A stretch of 64,000 nt of DNA from Antennarius striatus (taxonomy: Eukaryota > Chordata > Actinopteri > Lophiiformes > Antennariidae). Made by a program: the position numbers and the translations under genes. Location of the stretch: positions 4,336,697 through 4,400,696 of the forward strand of contig NC_090789.1 in the NCBI RefSeq assembly GCF_040054535.1, given 5' to 3'. Under the pieces are notes generated by a model, which worked only from the letters and a program-made list of their open reading frames with translations, was not told the DNA's origin and did not search any database. This document shows positions 12,216-35,696 of the stretch, piece after piece; position 1 is the stretch's first letter; every line of letters starts with the position of its first letter.

Positions 12216-14700
12216 GTGACGTTTCTTTACATTAATAGGTTGCATGTCAGCTAATGAATGTGAAACACTTCCTTATGACCTTTTTACACACATCCTATAC
12301 TTTCTCCTTCTACATAAACCTGTAATTGCAGAGTGATATATTTCCTGCCATTTATAAAAGTTGCTCAAATCTACGTATGAATACACAGTGAACAGTAAAC
12401 CTTTTTTTTCACTGAGCTCAACAAGAGAGCTCAAGCTACTTCCATGTCCGGCTAACTAGATAAAGTTTGTTGTTTTCTGCAGAACAATCACTGCTGTTCC
12501 TTTAAGTCTGGTATTTGCTTAGTTATTTTGACATAACGTGAATTCTGAATATATGGGGTGTTAATGTTACGCTGCTCGGCCTGGGTTGTGGCAGAAAGGA
12601 GAACTACCGTAGTCGGACATGGTCGCGTGCGTTTGGTCATATCTATATCTATATCTATATCTATATCTATATCTATATCTATATCTATATCTATATCTAA
12701 TGTTCGTAAGTCGAATGTGATTTTGAGCACAGCACTAGAATTTGACCTTTGAATAAAGTGTGAAAAAGGTAGCATGTAATTGGCTGAGAGATAAGTACTA
12801 TCCTCAGGATATATTAAGTGACAGGAAATTATTTGAAATAAAGCAAAAATCTTTTTTAAAAGATCATTTTGAAATGCTGGATTTTCTCAGGAAAAAAAAA
12901 GTAACAATTTGGAAAAAATTTGATAATACATATTAGCATTTTATTTATACGTTACATATGAGTTATCCATGTATTTAGCTAACTTTTATATCTAATACTG
13001 AACCCTTTAGGTCTTCATAGGATGCATGCGTATACTTGTGTCATCCCTCTACCTTCAAGGCAATTCCCGTCACAGTGAAACCATCTTGAGAGACTTTATT
13101 TGAAACGCTCACATTACAGTCACACCCGGTTAACATGGATACGACTGACACATAATAAAGTCTCTTAGTACTCGGTGTATCAATAATTCATCCATTTTGT
13201 CATCAATAAGTCATGTTTGGAGGGCGAGTTCCCGTGTCGCCGTCTTCCTTGACTCTGTTCCACGGAGCTTTTCGGTCTCTGTGGAAACATGAACCTGGCC
13301 CACAGGTGTGTGATCATGAGTCAGCGTGGACACGAGAAGCCCACGTGAAGTCAGCGACTAATCATAGCATATGACCTCATGACATGATGGAATTAAAGCT
13401 TGTAATCTAGTAAAAGTGATTACATTCACTACAGCAATGTAACCTTTGGATCATATGAGGAGACTTTTTGATACCAGGAGCTCCTCGACATCATCGTGCA
13501 TTTCTTGTCATCATACTCAGTACTATACTATACTCGTGTATCTCAAAAAATGAGCAAATCTATTTTTAGGGGCATTAATTTAATTAGCATTGGAATAGTG
13601 ACAGGTAAAGTGGTCAGCATTGTTATCTGATATACAGTAAGTGTCAGCGCCCATGAGAATAATTCAAATACTGTACGTATGCAGTTACCCCGTGTGTTTC
13701 ACCAGGAAAGATCACATTTGGTGTGTAATGTCAAAATCTACAAAAAGCAAATCTGTGTTCGGAACTGAATCCAACAGAAAGTCAAACATCTTGAATTTAG
13801 CATCTTTTTGGTTTCACGGTACACATAAATTTGAACAGATCCACTCGGTCAGTGAAATCTCAGCACCATTAGGTTGAAATTTTATTGCAGGTTTCATCAT
13901 ACCTTAAACGGTGTGGCCATGGAGTGCAGCAAATGTAGGGGTTCTGATGTGGTGTAGGAAGTTGTCTTCATGTGAAATTTTTCTGGGCTCTCCTTTACAT
14001 AACAAAGAGCCTAAAATTGATTACGAGTGGTAGACGAATACAAGGATGGTTTCCCACTGGCTGTTATCGCATTTCAAACTCAGTTCTCCCAAACATGCTT
14101 AAAAATAGGCAAATTACATTTCTTGGGAGTTTTAATAAACACTGAAGTAGAGTATACACAAATAATACAGCCAGCAAACTATTTTAGAGGACTTTATTTC
14201 TCTGTATTCACATTTGACTCTCAGTAATGTGTTGTTCATGGGAATAAGATCGCAAAAAGATAAAAGATTTACATTTTTTGGAGGTTTACTAATAATTGCA
14301 CATCAGCGTGACCCATGATTTGACATTGACTTGAAGCACAGCCTGAATGCAACCAGTTTTGCTGCACACCTGTTGGGTTCCTCCCAGTATCCACCATGTA
14401 AATCCTTACATCTGATATTGCATTTATCATAATAATTGAAATGGTGGACTTTTAAGCTGTGATTCCACCCTTGGATCGCCTTGGATCCTCCGGGGACGAT
14501 GGTGACTTCCAAGCACAGGTCGATTTCCTGACGGGGGGGACCCATGCAGACGTTGGTAGAACGTCAAACAGGTTTATTTTTGGCATGACTCTGTGCGGCT
14601 GCCATGTTGCCTGAGAGGTAATTGCCGGAGTACCCCAGAGGAGAGGAGGCACTGAGTCATTGTCCCGGTCTGGACGCGTCTGGACTCTCCGTTTCACCGT
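12216..14700. other. intergenic between rbm24 and cap2
   Basis: No gene is seen. The stretch contains a (TATATC)n hexamer array at 12639-12699 and otherwise AT-rich unique sequence. GC content rises towards 14600 as the cap2 promoter is approached. Confidence 0.6.
12639..12699 (+). repeat. (ATATCT)n hexanucleotide microsatellite
   Basis: Ten perfect tandem copies of a 6-bp unit downstream of rbm24. They create an Ile-Ser repeat frame on one strand and an Asp-Ile repeat frame on the other, neither of them coding. Confidence 0.95.
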
Positions 14701-14903
14701 ATTTCTTATTTAGGACATCCCGGAAGAGTGTCGGTCCGGAGCGGAGCTGCGCGCTGGGCAGGAAGGCAGGAGGGGACGCACCGCCGCAGGACGCAGCCGC
14801 GAATCCGATCCCAGCGCGTTTTTGTTTTTTTTTGGAAATCCCAATAAAACATCCGATAGATTTTTATTTATTTATTTTTTTTAACGCAGACCAAAAGAGT
14901 AAG
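14700..14903 (+). other. cap2: cap2 non-coding first exon and promoter (predicted)
   Basis: A GC- and CpG-rich island at about 14600-14830 ends in a consensus donor, AAG|GTGAGT, after 14903. It is the only promoter-like sequence upstream of the first cap2 coding exon at 18880, and mammalian CAP genes also start translation in a later exon. The start of the exon is approximate. Confidence 0.45.
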
Positions 14904-15874
14904 GTGAGTATTTACACCGTTATCATGATGTCAAGTTTGGTTAGTTTTCGGGGTCTGGCGGTGGGGGTGGAACGCAGAAACCACCTGGCTCCTGATGGCG
15001 CAGTAAAAGAGCGCAGTTTAAGCGTCGGCTTCTGTCTTTTGGCGCAGCGGTTCGAGATGAATCTCGCATCAGATTTGAGGGGCGGTGTGCATCTTGTCAG
15101 CATGCCAGTGCCATGTCATGTTTTATCATTGCCTGTGAAAGACTGCGTGATGAGCTCCAGTCAGCTGATATGAGTTTCAATCAGCATATCAATGCAATTG
15201 ATTGATTTTCGACCAAACGCACAGTACAGCCTCGTGTTTATTTAGAATCTTATGGGACATTTAATCCCATTGATTTAAAAGTTTACAACCACCAACAGGT
15301 CACTATTCTCAGGACATTCTTGAGTGGTCAGAAGAATTAATTAAATAATTATCTGATAATCAAGTATTGATTTTTGATTTATTCTTGTCTTATCATTTCC
15401 TGCATCTCATAATCTAATAAATACATTCATTACCAGGATATTTTCAAACACACCGTTCAGTTTTGTTTATTGACTATAAGCATTTACATTCAGTAGATCA
15501 CCTTTATTGACATTGTGTGGCTAAAACTCACTTACGGTTAATTTTGTTAAACAATAATGATATAACTTATATTATAACCAAAGATTACACAGCAGTTTCA
15601 TAAAACCGAGACGTTTGCTTACAACTGATCTTGATGACATCACAGTTGACTTGATGCTTTATTGGTGCTGCTTTTTAACCCATAAAACATTTTTTTCCAG
15701 CATTCGAATTGTCATGCGGAGCACAACTGGGCAACAGGAACTAAATGAGGGTGTCTTATGTTAGACCCATAGCAGCAAACAGAAGGCTGTGGCCTAATAT
15801 AGCCCCAAAGATCAGATACCAGGCCAGAGGGTTCAGGAGATACATGCAGGGCAGTCATATCTTTCCACTGCAGT

Positions 15875-15980
<106 letters not shown>

Positions 15981-17789
15981 GACAGCTGTTGGTAGGAATC
16001 CTCATGTGGCAGATCCTGTTGCCCACCTGTCTGCTGGGACAGAGGGAGGAATGTGTTCGCTTACTGGGAGTCTGCTCAACACAAATATGCTTGAAATCAT
16101 TGATGAGTTCTGACTGTAACGTCCTGCTGGTTTTATGGTGTTTCTCAGCTGTTTCTCCACTGGTGGGTTTGAACTCATTCAGTGCCTGTGAAACATGTGA
16201 GAAGCAAAAACAGCCTCACTGGATGTGTGTTTGCATTGCACATGGAGAATCTGGCTGGTTGACAACACACAATCCATGCAGACACCGACTGCTTTACGTC
16301 TTGTGGTTTTTAAACAAAGTTTGACGTTATTATGAAGTGAGACATTGATTAAGTGAAGCATTTTAGACCTGAACAAACATCTCGATTCTTCTTCTATACA
16401 ATTTCAGAATTTAAAGGCGTAATATGTGGTATTTTTGCATTAAAATGGCTATAAATGACAAGAGCAATATAAATTTTGTGTATTTATATTACCATAAATC
16501 TTGAACAAAGAAGTCCATAATATTACTCAAAGTAATAGTTTCATTTGGTTGCTTGTCAGCGGGTTCATATCCATTATTCTGGTTGATATAACCCCCAGGA
16601 AATGACAGGAAACAAAGAGCGGGGAAGAAAATTCAGCAAACAAATCGATGAGCCGCTGTATTATTTCTTAATATCTGTATTGTTCACCAATGAAAGAGCG
16701 TGACATTGCTTTTGCTATTTGCTGCACATCACATAATGTTCCCAAAACGCTGTTGATCATGATCGCTCAAACCCCGAATGACATCCTTTGATAGCATCTG
16801 AAGTGAAAATCCTGTTTCTACCCTCAGGCTGAATTTCTCACTGTGTGGATGTGATTTATAGGGAATGTCAGAGACTTTGAACATAACTGTTGGAGGTATT
16901 TGCAGGTTCATAAGAGGACATTTCAGACCACACATATCAGTGAAGTTTGATGTGGTTGGAGGTAAATGAGGGTTGAAATTTTAAGGCCTTTAAATACTAA
17001 TGGTAATAAATATAAATGTCATCCGTCTCTCTTCACATAGCTGCAAGGACTTTGCAGATTACTTTTCTGATGATCTGAAGATCAATTTATTGGCAAAAAG
17101 TTTTAGCTTTAACAATTTTACAGTTTGAAAAACTATTCAGAATACGTCATGTGATCCCAAAGTGCCTTAGTGTAGTACTCAATCATAAAATGCATCTTTA
17201 TACCGTTTATAAGTACTTTAATACAACCTGAGCTACACAGTGGAGGTACAAAGTTTAATGTCTGTAATTAAAGATCACAGATTTATTAATTAGCAGCAGT
17301 AGATATTAGTAAGTCATCTTGTTGATGTAAACAGTATGAAATTAAAATAATCAATCAATCAATAAAATAAAAAAATGTGTATTAATACCACCATAGTTCT
17401 CCACAGGGTGAGGAAGAAAATAAGAGATGTTGATGTTAGAACACTAGTATTGTTGCTCATACGTGACGCATCGATCAGCTCACAACTTCCCTAGGAGCTG
17501 ATTTGACCCAGAGAACAGAAATAGCAGCTGAATCTCCCATCTGGCATCTGGCAGCGCTCAAAGTTTCCTCCAGAGAGACGGGCTGGTGATGCCCATCAGG
17601 ACATGTTTTCAGCTCGGTGCTCATAAATACTAGACATAATTTAACGATTACAGACGAGGAACACAGCCTAATTGAAAATAGCTGCCATATTCCTGCTGAT
17701 ACATGTGTTTTCTATGGATTGTTGGTTCAGTAAATAAATATAGCATTACTCACAGCTTTGGACTGTGAATGAAGCAGGTGTCAGGTTAT

Positions 17790-17897
<108 letters not shown>

Positions 17898-18129
17898 CTG
17901 GAAGCAGTTTGAGTGACTGAGCAATGGTTTGCTGGATTGAGTTTCATTATGTTGACTTATAAACATTGGAGACAGGCCTGTTATTACCTCACGGTGATGC
18001 TTATAGCTGGTTGGTGTTAGCGACGGAGGTACAAAATGGTCTTCTTGGCTATTTATTCACCCATTCAGACATTTTCTTGTAGATGAGACAATCACAATTC
18101 AGCAACTGATTATCCACCTTTTGAGTCAC

Positions 18130-18287
18130 GGATCTGTTGGAGGCTATCTCAGCTGGCTGTGATGCCAGCTCATTGCAGGACCACACAAAAGACAAACACA
18201 CACACTGGGAGAACATAGCAACTCCACACAGAGAGGAATTGAACCCTGAACCTTCTTGCTGTGAGACAACATCGTGCCACCCACAGT
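18130..18287 (-). repeat. tRNA-derived SINE fragment, reverse orientation
   Basis: Read on the minus strand, this contains the fish SINE signature: a GTGGCACGATG-like A-box region, a CACAGCAAGAAGG segment, a degenerate GGTTCAATTCC B box, and then the 'gtggagttgctatgttctccc' body. It is diverged and shares its sequence with the arms at about 34800, 35275, 51040 and 51848 and the tail at about 60690. Confidence 0.7.
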
Positions 18288-18879
18288 TTATTGATTGACA
18301 TTCATTTACAAGTGGAGATTTGTTTGTCTCTTAGCAAAAAGCTAAACTCTTCAATATCGGTCATCACACCTCGACTGAATTTGAATGACATCAGTATCAA
18401 ATGATCAAGTCAATGAAAATAGACAAATAATACCAATAAAATAGCAACAATAGTGGTAAATTTGAAACTGTTCATTTAATAATAGATAGTTTATTATTAT
18501 TATGAAATACTGGCAACATTCAGATTGTTTTCATACCAAGGACTAAAAACATTTTGGAACCACTAAAAGTTAAAAATATTTTTTCTGGAGTAGTTATCAA
18601 AATAAAAGGGTTAAATTATTGTGGGACATAATAAAGAGAACATCAACTGTGCTATATGTTCAGGAGGTTGTGATTATGGCAGATGGATCAAATCGAGACA
18701 GTGTTCACTAAACCCAACAGCTTTGCTTATATTTATGGCAACAGGATGGAAAAGTTGAATAATGACCATCACCACACTATTGTCCCCCGGATCACGAAGC
18801 TTTATTGTATCAGTGTGAGCTTATGAAAGGTCACGCCACAGCTTATTAAACCACTCCCATGTGTGTTAGGTGTGTAACC

Positions 18880-30982
<12,103 letters not shown>

Positions 30983-31400
30983 AGGGTGCTTAGTCCTCAT
31001 CACCACTGGTTTTCAAAAATTTTCTCCATCCCCTTAATTTTACTGGTTTCCAGAGCTAAAGAAGGGATTATGTGTGAAGGAAGGTCAATCTCCATTTTCT
31101 AAAATGTTTTTTATGTTTGTGGCACTTTGAAACGCATCCCCTCCAAATCGATGGATATCAGGTTTACAACTCACAGACCCAAAGTATGAAGTTTCCTTAC
31201 ATTTCTGTGCCATAGCAATAAAGGCATTTGTGTAAGATTTAACTTCCGAAATATGACCAATCTCATGAGATTCTTCAAAATCTCATTATTTTCATTCTTT
31301 CATTTACATTCATTTTATTCTCTAAGATCTGATCTACCATTAAACCCACAGCAGCAACTCATTATTTCACAATAAAGACTAAAGATTACATAATATGTAC
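30983..31400 (+). other. cap2: cap2 3' UTR with two poly(A) signals
   Basis: AATAAA hexamers occur at 31217-31222 and 31371-31376, downstream of the cap2 stop. Either could be used. The remaining sequence up to the convergent aunip gene at 32062 is AT-rich and shows nothing else. Confidence 0.5.
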
Positions 31401-32061
31401 TGTACACATGACATTCAGTGGCAGTCATGCTGGACTAGTTTGTGTCCTAGTTATCCTTTTATATGTGTATCATGGATGATAGCAATGAATTGCATTTCAC
31501 TTAGAGGCACTGCATTAATGCATTGACTGCATTAACAGTCAATTTATCAAGTATCACCACACTATCTGTAATGTGTAATTATTCACCTCTGATAGTACCA
31601 ATAATGTCAAGTGGTCTAGTTATTAAAATAAATAGTTGGCAAACTACTTTCACTGTGTTACAAATTGAATGTCAAGTACTGCATTAGTAAATGTTATAAT
31701 GCTCAAGGTAGTATCAATAGTCACACTTCAGAAGTACTTTTTACATACAAACCCAGTGCTTTTCAAAACTTTTAATTGACAAGAAAACAATTTGATGTAA
31801 TTGTGTAATATTTTGCAAATAAAAATCAAAATCCTCACCTCTTTCTCCTTGATGTTATTGGAAATGAGAGCTACAACTTATAAAGACATAACAAGCATCA
31901 AAACAGGAAGATTTTTTTTCCCCCCAGGGAAACAGAGCTCTACAAATGTTAAACACACACAGGTATCATCAGTTTTAAACAAGCTAAAAGTAAATCAGGA
32001 TATTTCAAACCACAGCTGATTTTAAACTGAAACAACAATCCTTTTACTGGGTTTCAAAGAT
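31401..32061. other. intergenic between convergent cap2 and aunip
   Basis: AT-rich sequence between the tails of cap2 (plus) and aunip (minus). It should include the aunip 3' UTR; a minus-strand ATTAAA is present at about 31771-31776, but I cannot show that it is used. No other feature is visible. Confidence 0.5.
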
Positions 32062-33653
32062 TCAGTGTCTAATGACCAGATTTCCCTGAGAGTCTTGAGT
32101 GAAAAGTATCTCATTTTCTTCGTCGTCAACCAGAGTTTTGTGTGCAGAGGTTCTCACTGTCCTGGTGTTTATATTACTCTGATCTTTAAGTGGACTCTTG
32201 GCGTGGAGATCTCTGTGTGCTATCACCCGGAAGCCTTCAGAGTCCTGGGTAAACAACATGGCAAGGTTGTCCTCATCAAACTCTCTGCATGATTGATGTG
32301 TTTTTTTTAGGGGGGAACTATTTGGTTTTATCCACTTGAATTGTGAGTCAAGGTCTTCTTTATCTAATTTTTTCCATGGGTGCACTGGAATGTGTTTTAG
32401 AGGTAATGCAGATTTTGGTTCCATCCATTTCTGATTTGAAAGAAATTCAAAATGCGAGAGAACTGAGTGTTTCCTTGGGGACTGAGAAGAGAAAAACTTG
32501 TTATTTTCTCTATGAACATCCATGTGAGAAGAATCACGGTGTTCAGATGATTTCTGAGTGGATGTTTTCACGTCCACGCCCATGCAATCAATAAAGTTCC
32601 TCTCACTTTGAAGACTGAAGAAGTCATTTAAATCCTTTGCTGGTATTTTTAAGGTGCTCTGGTAAAATTCATCATCAGAGTATTGGCTATACGTGAAAAG
32701 TGGGTCCTGACTCCATGCCTGTGGAACAGGTTGACTGTCATCTGACAATTCGGAGGTTGGGGTGGATCTCCTCTTACTCTGTGGTGGATTTATCTCCTCA
32801 AACGTCTCCTCTTCCAAATCAAAACTTTTGTTTTGAGAATACGTGCAACTTGCTGCCAACCCCTGCAACATTTCTTGAGGTATATTTTCAGTTTCCTCTT
32901 CATGAGCAGCAACAGCCTTAGAGTCAAGGAAGTCAAGATCTGTTTCACGTCTCCTTTTAATCCCACATGGTTCAAGTGTGGGTGCAGCTGAGGCATTAGT
33001 GGTTGAGGTAGACACTGAAGAGGGTAGCACTGGGTCCACAAGTGGTGCTTCAGAAGTAGACATCTTATTATGAACTTCTGGTAAAATATGCAAAAAGTAT
33101 TATGTTAACATACAATGATATTTATGCTTTCAAGTTATTCTATAGCAAGTGAATAGTCTACTGCTGTTTCATTATCTTCTGACTGGTTCAGCTGAATATG
33201 ATGTTGATCTTTACGTGTCTTAACCTGATGGAGTTTTTGCAGCTTACCCTTATGCTGAGGTCTGAAGAAGGTGGATATGGAGCTCTGTTTAGTCTTTGGC
33301 ATTTGCATTTTTGTCTGAGTAAAGTTGAAAGCCGTAGCCGAACTGTATCCTCCACCTCCCGGCAAAGGACTGAACATTTTAGAAATACGAGGAGTGACTC
33401 CCTTCTGAAATGCAATACACGATCCTTAGACACTTAACAACAGCGGGATACTTTTAATATGGTGATACAGAATTTATTAAATTCATTATTTATCTAATAT
33501 CTTACAGTGAGTTACAAAAAATCACAAGTCATGACTTGAAGGTAGCTTGAATTGACTTACTCGTTTAGCTTTTACTTTCAGTTGTGAAGCGTCCAGCCAA
33601 ACTCCACACTCCTCTTGAGCAGGAGCCTTCTGTGCAGATTTGGAGGCCTTCAT
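32062..33653 (-). CDS. aunip: aurora kinase A- and ninein-interacting protein
   Basis: Coding exons read on the minus strand: 33653-33561, 33404-33215 and 33077-32062 (stop 32064-32062), giving 432 aa; human AUNIP is about 357. Recognition rests on the N-terminus (EECGVWLDASQLK), the SISTFFRPQ segment at 73-81, and two copies of the LFTQDS(E/Q)G-x-x-VIxH motif near the C-terminus, the last one ending the protein in VIRH. AUNIP is a disordered protein reported at spindle poles with Aurora A and ninein and in homologous recombination at DNA breaks. The middle is Ser/Gln/Asn-rich with no fold visible. The exon 2 donor at ACAC|GTAAAG was chosen because it alone keeps phase with exon 3; the frame would otherwise stop shortly after. 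The gene is head-to-head with vps28. Confidence 0.88.
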
Positions 33654-34264
33654 GGTTGATGGCGAAGAGTCATTCTAAAATACTTTTGATGTATGTCAGG
33701 ACTAGTTTCTATTTATTCACATAATGATTGACATCCCTCCATGTCATAACTTTCAAAATAAAACTAGCATTGTCCGTACCAGTTAGCCAGCTTGCTAATC
33801 CTAGCTTGTTGGAATTTCATTTCACTTGCGTTCGCCTTGTAAGGTAATTAAGCATATACCAGTTGAAACGACATCATAAAACTGTGGAATAAAATTAATT
33901 TTTAATTTCTTGTTCTTTCATATAAGCCCACGTAAATAACTTATAAACTGTCTTCATTAATAAAATTTGTCCTTGTTACGATTTGAGTCTGGCGCCCTGA
34001 CGATTAGCTGCCCCTGACGTTTGACTGTAGAAACTATTAAATGTGGTAATACCGTCAAATCCATAATGTTCACCAACAGCTTCTTTAAGAGAATATCACA
34101 AAAATAAGTATGCATAAAATGAAGCGATTATATTTGAAATGTTGATATATATATTATTTTAAATTTACATTTACACCTTTTGTACGGCACAAAGGACACC
34201 TAATATTTTGACGTCGCCGGTCCTCGCTGGAGGGTGTGTTGTTGTGACGTCATTAGCTGAAAAG
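33654..34264. promoter_or_regulatory. bidirectional aunip/vps28 promoter with vps28 non-coding exon 1
   Basis: The aunip start codon (33653) and the presumed vps28 leader exon, which ends in the donor AAAAG|GTGAGT after 34264, face away from each other about 600 bp apart. A perfect palindromic cAMP-response element TGACGTCA lies at 34245-34252, and a near-match (TTGACGTCGCC) at about 34208. This arrangement is typical of CpG-type housekeeping promoters. Transcription starts are not determined. Confidence 0.6.
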
Positions 34265-35672
34265 GTGAGTAAGGTGTATACTAATTTCGTCGATTAAACA
34301 CCAATATCGAAATAACGTAAACGTCTATTGACATCCAGTCTGCTACAACAACTTCGATCACGTCTGTTCGTGTTTGCGTTTACCGATAAGATCCAATTTG
34401 ACACAGTTTTGATAAGACAAGAAGGAAGTGCTAGATGGCTAGCTTCAACAGCTAGCTTTGGTACAGCTTGTTCGAGACAATTAAAGGTCTGATGACCTTC
34501 GAGTTGGGTTATTTGTACAGTACATATGAATAAATACAGGGGATAAAACTTTAGCTAATTATTATTTCATGTATTTATTTTGTGTTTTTTTTCGGACACG
34601 TTATTACAACAGACTTCACACCATCACATTTGCAACAACATCCGAAAAAAAGGGGTGACGGGTAGAAGTCATTTGGGTTGTGAAATTCCCCCAGAATCAA
34701 CAAACACCTCTTGTTACAATATGTTGTCAACCAATTTATACATTAAACTTAACGTTTAAAATATTGTGGCACCTTGTTGTTTCAATACAGTCCCAAATAG
34801 ACGTATGTGTCGGCATACGTTCACTAGAGCCCACGCAGACACGGGGTGAACATACAAACGCCACACAGAACGGGACTCGAACCCGGAACCGTCTTATGGT
34901 TTGATGTGACTAATGTTCAGCTCTCGTCAAAGACTCTGATGTTTTTATGACATTCGATCTTCCTGTGATTTTCAAAGCCCACAGATCATAGGAATATCTC
35001 CTTACATGTTGTTCATATAAAACCTTCTGACATGGCTTAAGCCTTTCCAAAGAACAACCAGCCCTGACAGGAAACGTCTTTCCCAGTCATCCAGGAGTCG
35101 TCAACCCGTCCAAACACAGACCTTTGTCCAAGCAGTAAGAATTGTCATATTTCTAGTTCATCTTCAGTGGAGTCCAGTATCTCAGTGCATCTCCAAGTCC
35201 ATTACGAGCATGTGAGGGTTGATGGACTCCTGTCTCCATAGCAACGGTGAACAACAATTTACGGTGACACAGAGTGGCAGATTAGCGCAGTGCAGTTGCG
35301 GGTTCGAGTCCCGTCCTGTCTGGAATTTGTATGTTCTCCCTGTGTCTGCGTGGGTTCTCTTAACATGCACTTCAAATGAATTGGTTGGTGTGAATGTGTG
35401 CGTATTGTGTGTCTTTCATATGGCTCCGTGAAGCACCAGCGTCGCTCCTGGAGTGTACCCTGTGTACCCTGCCTCACGCCCCAAGTCCGCTGGGAAAGGC
35501 TCCAGCAATATGAATTCAAAGAAACGCATTCTTTGGATTCATGCAATTTAGAAATAAAAATTATTTTTACATATACATGGTGCAAAAGGTTTGATGTTCA
35601 AAAGACTTTCCTTTGTGCTTTTTTTTTTTTTTTTTTAACCACAATACTAATCAGTACACAATTCCTTTTCAG
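34265..35672 (+). other. vps28 intron 1 containing a composite repeat
   Basis: About 1.4 kb. The second half is occupied by a SINE-core-SINE composite repeat (34800-35512, described separately). The vps28 start-codon exon follows a TTTTCAG acceptor at 35672. Confidence 0.6.
34800..35512. repeat. composite repeat, copy A: inverted SINE-like arms around a 376-bp core
   Basis: The left arm, about 34800-34898, is a SINE piece in reverse orientation (GGACTCGAACCCGGAACCG is the reverse of a tRNA-type B box). The core is 34899-35274. The right arm, about 35275-35512, is a forward SINE with B box GGGTTCGAGTCCC, body GTATGTTCTCCCTGTGTCTG and tail GGGAAAGGCTCCAGC. The same core with the same arm orientation recurs at 51040-52000. 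The core is non-coding and unrecognised. Confidence 0.75.
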
Positions 35673-35696
35673 GTTAAGCTCTAATACATCAGCATC

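Noticed and set aside
13089-13165. 12-bp perfect inverted repeat (AGAGACTTTATT / AATAAAGTCTCT) enclosing 53 bp, possible tiny MITE or hairpin
   Set aside because: No target-site duplication was seen. A 12-bp inverted match at such spacing has an appreciable chance probability in this much AT-rich sequence.
14622-15173. 183-codon plus-strand frame over the cap2 first exon
   Set aside because: It runs through the predicted donor into the intron and has low-complexity composition. CAP2 translation clearly starts at 18880.
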